Assembly (NCBI RefSeq): GCF_002002725.1
Contig: NZ_MUNW01000054.1
Span: 62,001-126,000, forward strand
Source of the DNA: Sinorhizobium sp. A49
GTDB taxonomy: Bacteria; Pseudomonadota; Alphaproteobacteria; Rhizobiales; Rhizobiaceae
Direction: 5' to 3'
Length of the DNA: 64,000 bases
Position numbers and translations under genes: made by a program. Below are positions 44,728 through 53,078 of this stretch, piece after piece. Below the pieces are notes generated by a model that was not told the origin of the DNA, searched no databases, and was given only the letters and a program-made list of their open reading frames with translations. Positions within the stretch are counted from its first letter, which is position 1. Each line of letters opens with the position of its first letter.

Positions 44728-47700
44728 GCTCCTGGATTGAATGCCTGGCCCGCTTTAGAAGCGCCTTTGCTCCTTGGCTTTCGGCAATTTCCACGGCTGA
44801 GGTCAGGTCGGCGACGATCGAATCCGTGATGGCGTTGCCCCGCGCGTTGAGAACGGCGCGGCGACGGTAAAGCTCGGCGAGCCAGTAGGCATGGCCGGTT
44901 TCCCTGGCCTTTTCGATCGCGTCGTTCGTAACCTCAACCGCCGATTCATATTTTTCCGCATGCCCGAGCAACGTGGCGTGCATGGAGAGATAGATCGGGA
45001 GATCCGCGACAGTGCCGAGGCTCCTCAAGAGTGACAGCCCGTCGAGAAACATCGCATGCCCGCTCGTGAGACTTTCGCCATGCGCGCGAGCCCATCCGGC
45101 GAAGAGCAACGACAGGCCGGACAGCGACTGCATCTCATGCAACTTCGCGAAGTCTGCCATTCTGCCGGAAATTTCGGCGAGACGCGCATAATCGTCCCGG
45201 TAGAACGCTGACACCGCTTCCGTATCAAGCGAATGCGCCTTGCTCGGCGCGTGTGATATTCGGTCAACGAAGGCGACCATCTTCGAAAGCGCCGCATCCG
45301 ATGCTTTCGATTGTCCTGTCAGCCATAGCGAAAGGGCCAGTTGCCCTAGACCACACACCTTGGCGTCATGGCCCCCAAATAACGTTCGGTTGGTTTTCGC
45401 CGATTGCTCGTCATAAAGCGCAAGTCCAGCCTTGATCGCATCCTGGGTTTCTCGATGGTGGCCGAGGTTAAAATCAATGGCCCAGATGCAATGATTGACC
45501 TGGAGCTTGATCTCAGGATCTTCCGTCCCGGCGAGCATCGCACGCACTTGCAGAGCGCGATCATGCATAATGCGAAAATCCGTTCCCGTGAGCCACCACC
45601 CCCAATAGATCGGGAACCACCTGGATTGATCTGCCATCGGCTGCCGACGGGCGATGGCCACGCCATCTTCATAGAGCTTGCGTGCCGGAGGTGAGTTCAG
45701 TCCGACAAGACCGGTCAGGATTGGACCGAGTGAAGTCAGGGCAGACAGCTGTAGTGGCTCGATCGCATGCCCCTCACCCAATTGGTCGCAAATCGCCAAG
45801 GCGTGCTCCAGATAGTTGCGCGCCTCTACCATCGCCGATCGGCTCGAACTTTCCTTGCCCGCCGCAGTGTACAGTTCGATCGCGCTTTCGATGTGTCCTG
45901 CGCTTTCCGCATGTTCGGCAAGCCTTCCGGTGTCGATCCAGGCGGCCAATTGGCGGTTCTGACTGACAGCCAGGAACAGCCGCCGGTGCAATGCCTGCCG
46001 CTGCCTGCGCAAGAGCGCGTTGTAGATCGTTTCCTGAATCAAAGCGTGACGGAACCCGTAGGTGGTATGTCCCCGCGCCCTGATCCGCACCAGGAACCCC
46101 GAATCGCTCAGGGTCTCTGCGGCCTTGGCCAAGGACGTCTTGCCAAGCCCTGGCAGCAGTGCGCGAAGCAGTGACAGCGTGAACTGCGCGCCCGCAACCG
46201 CTCCCGCACGCGCCACGTCTCTGGCTGTGCCCAAATGGTTGAGCCGGGCATCCAATATTTCCTCGAATGCGGACACATGGCTGGGCTTAACGTTGTCGGA
46301 TAGGTTCGTAGTGTCTGTGGCGACGTTCTCCGAGATCCATTGGCAAATCTGCTCGATGAAAAGCGGAACGCCGCCGGATATCCTCTCCATGACGTCGTAG
46401 AGGCCGGGGAGCATTGCCCGCCTCTGCTCCGGCCAACTTGCCTCTATCGCCTGTCGTGTTTCGTCACGATCGAGCGGGACTAGGGTCAGACGCGTGGCGT
46501 TTGCCGCATCCAGCCAGTCCGCCGCAAAGCCGGGACGTGCGGTCGCGACGAGAAGAATCGGGAGCTGCCGCGCAACCCGAGCGGCCTCCGCCAGCAAATC
46601 CTGGGAGGTTGGATCGATCCAGTGAATGTCTTCGACTGCCAGCACGATCGGGCCATTCGCGCACAACGCCTCCAGTGCGCGAAACACAGCGCGAAAAGCT
46701 CTTTCCCGGATGGCTTTCGGGGCGTTGTCGGCGAGCTGTTGATTTCGCCCCAACGCACCCAGCAAATACGCGAATGTTTCAATCGTTTCTGCGTCGCGAA
46801 TGCCATTTCGCTCAAAGCGGGTTGCCACAGCGTGCGCTGACAGGCCCAGTTGATCGTCTTGTCCGGACGCTGCGCCCACTATGCTGTTCAACAGGGGATG
46901 CAGCGTCGAGCGATGCCCCCCTGGCAAACACTGAAAGAAGAAAAGCCCTGATCGACGGTCACGCGTCATCTTGCGGACTTCCCGCAGGAGCCGCGACTTT
47001 CCGATGCCTGCGTCTCCCTCCAGCAAGAGTATCTCGCCACCGGTCGCGGCGACCCTTTCCCAGCAGGCGGCGATCGTCCGCAACTCGCTTTCGCGGCCAA
47101 TGAAGCGGCCGCCAAGGCTACCGAACGCGTAGAACCTGTCGACCTCGATCTTGTGCCCGAGGGCACGCCACACCTTCTCCGGTACAGTGAAGCCCTTGAG
47201 CGTCTTCACGCCTTCGAACACGAAAGCGTGCGACCTGCCGGCCAGGTCGCGAGTGTCGCCTGAAACAAAAACGGTGTCTGGCGCGGCGATCTCTTCCAGA
47301 CGGGTGGCTATGGCAAGTGCAGCCGCCGCAACCGGTTCCCCTTTCTCATCCTGCGTCTCTTGAATGAGCGCGACGGATGTCGCGATGCCGACGCGGACGT
47401 GCAGGTCGTCGCGCCCGGCCTCTCGGCCGACGCGCGCGCAGCCTTCGACGATCCCGAGGCCCGCGCGAATGGCGAGCGATGCCGCATCCTTCGCACCGAT
47501 CTCGACGTTGAAGAGCGCCACGCCACCGTCACCGGCCTCATGCTGTATCACGCCGTAATGGGCAATTATCGACTGTTTCGCGGCGTTCTGAAACGCAACG
47601 ATCAGGTCCTGATAGTCTTCTATGTCGAGCAGATGGAGAAGTCTCGTCGATCCGACGAGATCATAACAAAGGGCGGTGACGATCCGCCGCTCGCCTCCGT

Positions 47701-47773
47701 ATTCGGAGAGGCGTCCCTTGCGCCCCGAAGGTTTCGTCGGTTGTCGTGGTTTGCTGACCCGACTTTCGAGCAT
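44705..47773 (-). CDS. Class III nucleotidyl-cyclase-like/AAA ATPase/TPR regulator
   Basis: A 1022-residue multidomain protein. Residues about 30-205: class III cyclase-like domain with the metal aspartate in C-Y-D-L-V-G-S-T (D38) and A-G-D-G-G-V-A-L-F (D82). The lysine expected before G-D-G is H, and the transition-state asparagine before A-x-R-L is missing (A-L-A-I-A-T-R-L), so catalysis is doubtful. Residues about 225-500: STAND/AAA ATPase, Walker A G-D-A-G-I-G-K-S (253-260), Walker B L-A-V-E-D-I-H-W-I-D (378-387). The C-terminal half is TPR-like helical repeats. No DNA-binding HTH is seen. First gene of the YcaO-TfuA operon, so probably its sensor or control element. AGGGG lies seven bases upstream of the ATG. 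Confidence 0.87.
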   Translation of the reverse strand: MLESRVSKPRQPTKPSGRKGRLSEYGGERRIVTALCYDLVGSTRLLHLLDIEDYQDLIVAFQNAAKQSIIAHYGVIQHEAGDGGVALFNVEIGAKDAASLAIRAGLGIVEGCARVGREAGRDDLHVRVGIATSVALIQETQDEKGEPVAAAALAIATRLEEIAAPDTVFVSGDTRDLAGRSHAFVFEGVKTLKGFTVPEKVWRALGHKIEVDRFYAFGSLGGRFIGRESELRTIAACWERVAATGGEILLLEGDAGIGKSRLLREVRKMTRDRRSGLFFFQCLPGGHRSTLHPLLNSIVGAASGQDDQLGLSAHAVATRFERNGIRDAETIETFAYLLGALGRNQQLADNAPKAIRERAFRAVFRALEALCANGPIVLAVEDIHWIDPTSQDLLAEAARVARQLPILLVATARPGFAADWLDAANATRLTLVPLDRDETRQAIEASWPEQRRAMLPGLYDVMERISGGVPLFIEQICQWISENVATDTTNLSDNVKPSHVSAFEEILDARLNHLGTARDVARAGAVAGAQFTLSLLRALLPGLGKTSLAKAAETLSDSGFLVRIRARGHTTYGFRHALIQETIYNALLRRQRQALHRRLFLAVSQNRQLAAWIDTGRLAEHAESAGHIESAIELYTAAGKESSSRSAMVEARNYLEHALAICDQLGEGHAIEPLQLSALTSLGPILTGLVGLNSPPARKLYEDGVAIARRQPMADQSRWFPIYWGWWLTGTDFRIMHDRALQVRAMLAGTEDPEIKLQVNHCIWAIDFNLGHHRETQDAIKAGLALYDEQSAKTNRTLFGGHDAKVCGLGQLALSLWLTGQSKASDAALSKMVAFVDRISHAPSKAHSLDTEAVSAFYRDDYARLAEISGRMADFAKLHEMQSLSGLSLLFAGWARAHGESLTSGHAMFLDGLSLLRSLGTVADLPIYLSMHATLLGHAEKYESAVEVTNDAIEKARETGHAYWLAELYRRRAVLNARGNAITDSIVADLTSAVEIAESQGAKALLKRARHSIQELGVAVQR

Positions 47774-48244
47774 CCGTCGCCCCTACCACTCGCGTGTATG
47801 CTGGCTCCAAAATTCCCCTAGAATATATAACATAGGCGATCGACAGTCGCTTGTCGGCGGCGCAATTCAATTTGCAGACCTTGTCGCCAACTGCGCGGCC
47901 GCTCGATTTCCGACGCAAGCCGTCATCAAACGCGCGCAGGAACACCAATCGGCATTGCGGCAGGTCCCTTGAAGGGGGCACAAAGAAGCGTCTTCCCGCA
48001 ACCGCAAGATCTTCCGCCGCGAGGATGACGCGACGGTTTGTGATGCAAGCGCCAAGCGTGCCGCGGAACCATATGAGCAGTTCGGACCAGTGCGATCACA
48101 ACTCGATACATGAGCCAGCGTGCGCCGCGATGAGATTATTCACCCGAGCATGGGTGCCGACCCCGATTGACTCCCGCAAGCAGCCTAGTTGCCACTTTCA
48201 ACCTGGTGCGAGACAATCTCCTTAGCCGACAGACTGAGGAGCGG
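47774..48244. other. Intergenic region with promoter of the YcaO-TfuA operon
   Basis: Just upstream of the regulator ATG (minus strand) the AT-rich stretch around 47820-47835 contains TATATT, a plausible -10 element. The remaining 400 bases contain only short frames without ribosome sites. I see no small precursor peptide gene here. Confidence 0.45.
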
Positions 48245-48505
48245 ATGATGGACTTCGAGAAGGTCGGGCGAAGCCGAATGATGATGCGGCTGCCACGGCA
48301 TCGGAAGCAAATTTCCGACGCAAATTTCCTTGCGATCAACGCTTTGCTGGGAGCTTACGGTCAAGCTGCCGTCAAGCGCGATGAGTTGCGCGAGCAACGG
48401 ACGCCGGACCCCACGCTCATGGCGGAATATGAAGATCTCTGTCAGAAACTGGAGGACGATATTATCAGGATACTGGCGAGCGTAAGCCCGCGAATGGTTC
48501 GCTGA
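48245..48505 (+). CDS. Small hypothetical protein
   Basis: An 86-residue protein starting at ATG 48245 or 48248, just after GAGGAG. It is basic at the start (M-M-D-F-E-K-V-G-R-S-R-M-M-M-R-L-P-R-H-R-K-Q) and helical after that (A-N-F-L-A-I-N-A-L-L-G-A-Y, then E-Y-E-D-L-C-Q-K-L-E-D-D-I). No membrane segment. I do not recognise the family; it could be a small regulator or DNA-associated protein. Confidence 0.5.
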   Translation: MMDFEKVGRSRMMMRLPRHRKQISDANFLAINALLGAYGQAAVKRDELREQRTPDPTLMAEYEDLCQKLEDDIIRILASVSPRMVR

Positions 48506-48549
48506 TAGGCGGAGCCTTAGCCAGATTTCTCGGCCGCCGCGGCCGTTCT

Positions 48550-48800
48550 TACTCCACGCGACCCCGAGCCCGATCAGGACGCAGACGCCCCTCACCTTCC
48601 TGATCTCGAAATTGTGCTCGGGCAGGTCCAGTATCTATTCCGGCACAAAGCCTTCGCCAAGACAGGTTGCGACCAGCGAGAAGGTATCGTCGCAGGGTAA
48701 GGCAACGCCCTTCGAAGATCGTGCTCCTCGAACGACGCTGCCACTCCGGCCTCCCGCCCTCCGTGTCTTGCCATCGATGGCTGAGGCATGCCATTAAAGC
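48550..48800 (-). pseudogene. LysR effector-domain remnant
   Basis: The minus strand reads V-A-L-P-C-D-D-T-F-S-L-V-A-T-C-L-G-E-G-F-V-P-E, then an in-frame TAG (near 48637), then I-L-D-L-P-E-H-N-F-E-I-R-K-V-R-G. The pattern fits the last part of a LysR effector domain interrupted by a stop; no HTH region is found. It is related to the fragment at 35462-35595. Confidence 0.45.
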
Positions 48801-48923
48801 CTGCGAGGCAAAGCGGCCGCGATGAACCTCTTTGCAGCACAAGCAGACATTGCAAGGTGCGCAACGGCTGGCCTGTTGCGGTTGCCTCCCCGTCAGGCAC
48901 TTCCACACACTTCAGGAGAACTC

Positions 48924-49298
48924 ATGTTCGACCACGTCAAATTCGGCGTTAGCGACTATGCCGCGAGCAAAGCGTTCTTCCTCAAGGCACTCGAACCGCT
49001 CGGCGTAGCTGTTGTCGCCGAGGGGCCGCCGACGTACGGTGTCGAGCTTAGCCCAAAAGGTAAGGCTTCGTTGTGCCTGTACCAAACCGCGGAACAGCCG
49101 GCGCATCTTCACCTGGCGTTCACGGCCGACAATCGTCAGCAAGTCGAAGCTTTCTATCGCGCGGCTCTGGAGGCGGGGGCCAAAGACAACGGTGCGCCCG
49201 GTCTGCGGCCGCACTACCATGCAAACTACTATGCAGCCTTCGTCATTGGTCCGGACGGTCACAACATCGAAGTGGTCTGCCACGAACCCGAGGCCTAA
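48924..49298 (+). CDS. VOC-family (glyoxalase-like) protein
   Basis: A 124-residue protein starting at ATG 48924 (AGGAGA six bases before), against a longer frame from 48822. It begins M-F-D-H-V-K-F-G-V-S-D-Y-A-A-S-K-A-F-F-L-K-A-L and ends F-V-I-G-P-D-G-H-N-I-E-V-V-C-H, the two beta-alpha-beta-beta-beta modules of the vicinal oxygen chelate fold. The metal ligands would be H4, the E in G-H-N-I-E-V and H in L-H-L-A-F. Substrates in this group range from methylglyoxal adducts to antibiotics; none can be chosen. It stands alone between a remnant and the peptide ABC operon. Confidence 0.83.
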   Translation: MFDHVKFGVSDYAASKAFFLKALEPLGVAVVAEGPPTYGVELSPKGKASLCLYQTAEQPAHLHLAFTADNRQQVEAFYRAALEAGAKDNGAPGLRPHYHANYYAAFVIGPDGHNIEVVCHEPEA

Positions 49299-49477
49299 CC
49301 CTTCCACCGAGGGGACGTCCACAAAAGGGCTTTGGCCATTTGCGGCGGCCTTGCCTGGGGTTCGACTTGAGCCGCCTACGCTGCCGGTCGGCGATACCGG
49401 ATCGACTTTGCCTTTTGCACGACGTTGAGGAGGGCAGCATTCTCAATAGAACCAACCTCGTCCATCTTCATCGCCCC

Positions 49478-50269
49478 CTATTCGCGGCGATGCAGACTTC
49501 CTCCATATCCCATCAGCTGGCGTGTGTACTCTTCGGCGGGTGCAAACGATATCTGTTCGGTTGAGCCGGTTTCGACAACTCGACCGCTGCGCATAACGAC
49601 GAGCGTATCGGAAACATGCCGGACGACCTTGAGATTGTGCGTGACGAACAACATCGACAGCCCCAGTTCCCGCTTAAGATCAGCCAGAAGGTTGAGGATC
49701 TGGGCCTGAACGGAAATATCGAGTGCCGAAGTGGGCTCGTCGAGAATGAGCAGCTTGGGCTCAAGGATCAACGCTCGCGCGATGGCGACGCGCTGTGCCT
49801 GCCCGCCCGAAAGCTCCCGCGCCCGGCGGGTGAGAAAAGTGCCCGGCAGCCCACAACGCTCGAGCATCTCGCCAGCACGCTCACGCAGCTCCTGGGCAGG
49901 GATGCGGCCTTGTGCCGTCATGGGTTCTGCCAGAATTTCCGCGATGGTCAGCCGGGGACTGAGGGAGAGGAAGGGGTTTTGCGCAACGACTCCGATCGCG
50001 CGGCGGCGGGCGCGCAGGACCTGCTCCGGCAAACCCAACCAGTCGTCGCCGTCGAGACGGATGGTGCCGCTTTCGACTGGAACAAGCCGCAGGATCGCGC
50101 GCAACAGACTGCTCTTGCCCGAGCCCGATTCACCGACGAGGCCGAGCGTGCTGCCGGTCGCCAGTTTCAGGCTGATCGAGTTCACCGCCGGAGGCGGTGG
50201 CGCGGAGAAAAGACCCGTCCGACGGTAACGAACCACGAGATCGCGGATCTGCAGCAACGGCTCATCCAT
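49478..50269 (-). CDS. Oligopeptide-type ABC ATP-binding protein (DppF/OppF-like)
   Basis: A 263-residue ATPase from the ATG at 50269. Walker A G-E-S-G-S-G-K-S-S, signature L-S-G-G-Q-A-Q-R-V, Walker B L-L-I-L-D-E-P-T-S-A-L-D and V-T-H-N-L are intact. The Opp/Dpp-type C-terminal Fe-S or lipid-binding extension is short or missing here. Its start overlaps the companion ATPase gene by eight bases. Last gene of the eight-gene Lrp-hyuA operon. Confidence 0.88.
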   Translation of the reverse strand: MDEPLLQIRDLVVRYRRTGLFSAPPPPAVNSISLKLATGSTLGLVGESGSGKSSLLRAILRLVPVESGTIRLDGDDWLGLPEQVLRARRRAIGVVAQNPFLSLSPRLTIAEILAEPMTAQGRIPAQELRERAGEMLERCGLPGTFLTRRARELSGGQAQRVAIARALILEPKLLILDEPTSALDISVQAQILNLLADLKRELGLSMLFVTHNLKVVRHVSDTLVVMRSGRVVETGSTEQISFAPAEEYTRQLMGYGGSLHRRE

Positions 50270-51215
50270 GGTGCGGCTCCAGGTGACATGTCCAGCCATG
50301 GTTCCGATCATCCCGCTCTGGCGGCTTGGCCTCGCGACAGACCGCCAAGGCGCTCGCACAACGCGACGCGAAAGGACAGCCCTCGATCACGGCAAAGGGC
50401 GATGGAATGTGGCCTTCGATCGACGCCAGCCTCTCGCCCCTGGGCACAGCATCAGGCAGAGCGGCGAGCAGCGCCTGTGTGTAAGGGTGGCGTGGCGCGG
50501 CCAGGAGTTCCTCGGTACGCCCCGCCTCCACCGTGTGGCCGGCATAAAGCACGGTCGCGCTGTCGCAGCATTCGGCCACCACGTCCATGTCGTGCGTGAT
50601 CATCAGCACCGTCAGGGCACGCTCTTGGACAAGGCGTTTCAGCAATGCCAGCACCTGTGCGCCGACCGTCACGTCGAGCGCCGTCGTCGGCTCGTCGGCA
50701 ATGATGAAGTCGGCGCCGGTTGCGAGTGCCTGTGCGATGACCACGCGCTGTTGCATGCCGCCCGAAAGCTGATGAGGGTAGCTCTTCAGCACCCGGCGTG
50801 GATCCGCAAGACCGGTTGCAGCCAGCAGTTCCTCGGCGGCGGCGCGCCGCTGGAAGCGCGGCAGGCCGCTATGACTTTTGAGCACGTCGTCCATTTGCCG
50901 GCCGATCCGCAGCACCGGATTGAGGGCTGCAGCCGGGTCCTGCGATATCATGGCAATGCGCCGGCCGCGCAAGCTTTTTGCCACGTCGAGAAGGTTCAGG
51001 CCGTCGAAGCGAAAGGCATCAGCCGAGACACGCGCGCTTTGCGGCAACAGGCCGAGCAGCGCCATGCCGGAAATGGTCTTGCCGCAGCCCGATTCCCCGA
51101 TCAGACCATGGATCGTTCCGCGTTCGATCGACAGGTCGACGTGACGAACGGCATGGATGGGGTTGTGGAGGCTGCCGAAGCGGATGGACAGCCCCTTGAT
51201 TTCAACGAGCGACAT
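50262..51215 (-). CDS. Oligopeptide-type ABC ATP-binding protein (DppD/OppD-like)
   Basis: A 317-residue ATPase from the ATG at 51215. Walker A G-E-S-G-C-G-K-T-I, signature L-S-G-G-M-Q-Q-R-V, Walker B F-I-I-A-D-E-P-T-T-A-L-D and I-T-H-D-M. The C-terminal extension carries the typical cysteines (G-C-P-F-A-S-R-C-A-S-A-L-A-V-C...W-T-C-H) that bind a [4Fe-4S] cluster in Dpp/Opp ATPases. It overlaps the permease gene upstream by 14 bases. Together with the gene at 49478 it forms the heterodimeric motor of the importer. Confidence 0.9.
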   Translation of the reverse strand: MSLVEIKGLSIRFGSLHNPIHAVRHVDLSIERGTIHGLIGESGCGKTISGMALLGLLPQSARVSADAFRFDGLNLLDVAKSLRGRRIAMISQDPAAALNPVLRIGRQMDDVLKSHSGLPRFQRRAAAEELLAATGLADPRRVLKSYPHQLSGGMQQRVVIAQALATGADFIIADEPTTALDVTVGAQVLALLKRLVQERALTVLMITHDMDVVAECCDSATVLYAGHTVEAGRTEELLAAPRHPYTQALLAALPDAVPRGERLASIEGHIPSPFAVIEGCPFASRCASALAVCREAKPPERDDRNHGWTCHLEPHHG

Positions 51216-52044
51216 CGCCCTGCCCTCCATCGTCGCCGCGCAACGCATCTCCCAACACCGAAAAGGCCAGCGCCAGCACAAAAATGGTGACGCCCGGGGC
51301 GGCGGCATACCACCAGCGCAGCGGAAAGAAGGCGCGACCGGCATTGACCATCTGTCCCCAGTCGGCTGTCGGCGGCAGGATGCCAAGGCCCAAGAACGAC
51401 AATGCCGATGCCGTGAGCAGCGCCGGGCCGAAATCGAGCGCAGCCTGGACGGCGAGTGGCCGGCTGGTGCTCGGCAGGATGTGCCTGAGGATGATGGTGC
51501 CGTGCGAGACCCCCATAACCCTTGCCGCTTCGACGTAGGGCTGGCCGCGCAGGACAAGGACCTCGGCGCGCGCCAGCCGCGCATACCACGGCCACCAGGT
51601 GACGGCGACGGCCACGGTGGCGTTGACCATGCCCGACCCCATTGCCGCCGCCATCAATACCGCCAACAGAAGCGCCGGGAACGCAAGGAAGACATCGGTG
51701 ACGCGCATCAGCGCATCGTCGACCCATCCGCCGAAATAGCCCGCCACCAACCCAACCGGCAGTCCGATCACGAGCGAAAGGGCGACGATCAACAGGCCCG
51801 TGGTTAAGGAAACTCGCGCGCCGTAGATAACGCGGCTGACCATGTCGCGGCCGAGATGATCGGTCCCCAGCCAATACTCCGCTGACGGCGGAGCAAGCTT
51901 GTCGGCGATGTTGGGAGCACCCAACCCTTGCGCCGGGAAAGGCGCAACCACAGGCGCGAAGATCGCCAGCAGCGCAACGAAGATGATGACGAAGAGGCTG
52001 ATGGAGCCGGCCCAGCCGAGCCGCTTGAGCATATCGTGCATCAC
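51202..52044 (-). CDS. Oligopeptide-type ABC permease (DppC-like)
   Basis: A 280-residue membrane protein with an N-terminal OppC_N segment (helix about 14-36, then the soluble part with H-W/Y-L-G-T-D-H-L-G-R-D-M-V-S-R) and five further helices. The coupling loop is E-A-A-R-V-M-G-V-S-H-G-T-I-I-L-R-H-I-L-P. The G-T-D-x-x-G-R-D motif is diagnostic of the DppC side. It overlaps the DppB-like gene by four bases (ATGA). Confidence 0.92.
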   Translation of the reverse strand: MMHDMLKRLGWAGSISLFVIIFVALLAIFAPVVAPFPAQGLGAPNIADKLAPPSAEYWLGTDHLGRDMVSRVIYGARVSLTTGLLIVALSLVIGLPVGLVAGYFGGWVDDALMRVTDVFLAFPALLLAVLMAAAMGSGMVNATVAVAVTWWPWYARLARAEVLVLRGQPYVEAARVMGVSHGTIILRHILPSTSRPLAVQAALDFGPALLTASALSFLGLGILPPTADWGQMVNAGRAFFPLRWWYAAAPGVTIFVLALAFSVLGDALRGDDGGQGDVAR

Positions 52045-53060
52045 AGGGTCACCCTCGGATCAAAGATCGCCTGCGCAAGGTCGATCAGGAGGTTCATCGC
52101 GACATAGCAGAGCGTCACCACCAGCGTCGCCGCTGCAATCACCGGAAAGTCCTTGGACAGGATCGCCTCGGAGACGTAGCGGCCGAGACCAGGCCAGGCG
52201 AAAATGATCTCGACCAGCACGGCGCCGGTCAGCGCATAGGCAAAGCTCAGCCCGACCACCGTGAGCGCGGGGCCGATGGCATTCGGCAGTGCATGTCCGA
52301 AGAGGATGCGCGAGCCCGAAAGGCCGAGCGCGCGGGCGGCAACGATGTGCCGACGCTGGAGGATCTCGATCATGGCCGATCGCGTGAGCCGCATGGCGAC
52401 ACCCGCGGGATAGCTGGCGAGTGTCAGAGCCGGCAAGACCAGATGCGAGAGGGTATCGAAGAAGGCAGCAGGACGCCCGGCCAGGAGCGAATCCACCAGA
52501 TTGAAACCAGTGACGGAGGGCAAGGGCGCAAGCACCGCGAATTCCTTGGAGAGCCTGCCCGAAAGCGGCAGGATGCCAAGCCACTGGGCAAAAAAAGCCT
52601 GCAGCAGCATGGCGAGGAAAAAGGTCGGCATCGCCACGGCGGCAATCGAGGCCAGGCCGCCCAACCGATCGAGCAACCCGCCCCGCCCGGCTGCGGTCAG
52701 CACCCCGGCAGGCACGCCGATCAGTAATGCCAGCACGGTGGAAAAGACCGCGAGTTCCAGCGTCGCTGGCAGAAAGACAGACAGGTCGTCGGCGATCAAA
52801 CGCCGCGTCTTGTAGGAAACGCCGAATTCTCCAGTCGCCATTCTGGCAGCGAAGGAGGAGAAGCGTTCATGCAGCGGCGCATCGAGCGCCAGAACCTTGC
52901 GCGCTGCCTCGATCTGTTCAGCCGTCGGACGAGGCCCGGCATAAAGTGCGGCCGGATCGGATGGCACCACCTGTGCCACCACGAAGACCAGCAGCGTGAC
53001 GCCCAGCACGACAAAGACCGAAAGAACCAGGCGTCGTAACAAATAGCGCATCAGGTGCAT
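52041..53060 (-). CDS. Oligopeptide-type ABC permease (DppB-like)
   Basis: A 339-residue membrane protein with six helices. The start R-Y-L-L-R-R-L-V-L-S-V-F-V-V-L-G-V-T-L-L-V-F and the coupling loop A-A-R-A-L-G-L-S-G-S-R-I-L-F-G-H-A-L-P-N-A are typical of DppB/OppB. It forms a heterodimer with the DppC-like protein downstream. The gene lies 18 bases after the binding-protein gene. Confidence 0.92.
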   Translation of the reverse strand: MHLMRYLLRRLVLSVFVVLGVTLLVFVVAQVVPSDPAALYAGPRPTAEQIEAARKVLALDAPLHERFSSFAARMATGEFGVSYKTRRLIADDLSVFLPATLELAVFSTVLALLIGVPAGVLTAAGRGGLLDRLGGLASIAAVAMPTFFLAMLLQAFFAQWLGILPLSGRLSKEFAVLAPLPSVTGFNLVDSLLAGRPAAFFDTLSHLVLPALTLASYPAGVAMRLTRSAMIEILQRRHIVAARALGLSGSRILFGHALPNAIGPALTVVGLSFAYALTGAVLVEIIFAWPGLGRYVSEAILSKDFPVIAAATLVVTLCYVAMNLLIDLAQAIFDPRVTL

Positions 53061-53078
53061 GACGCTTCGCTCCCTGCC

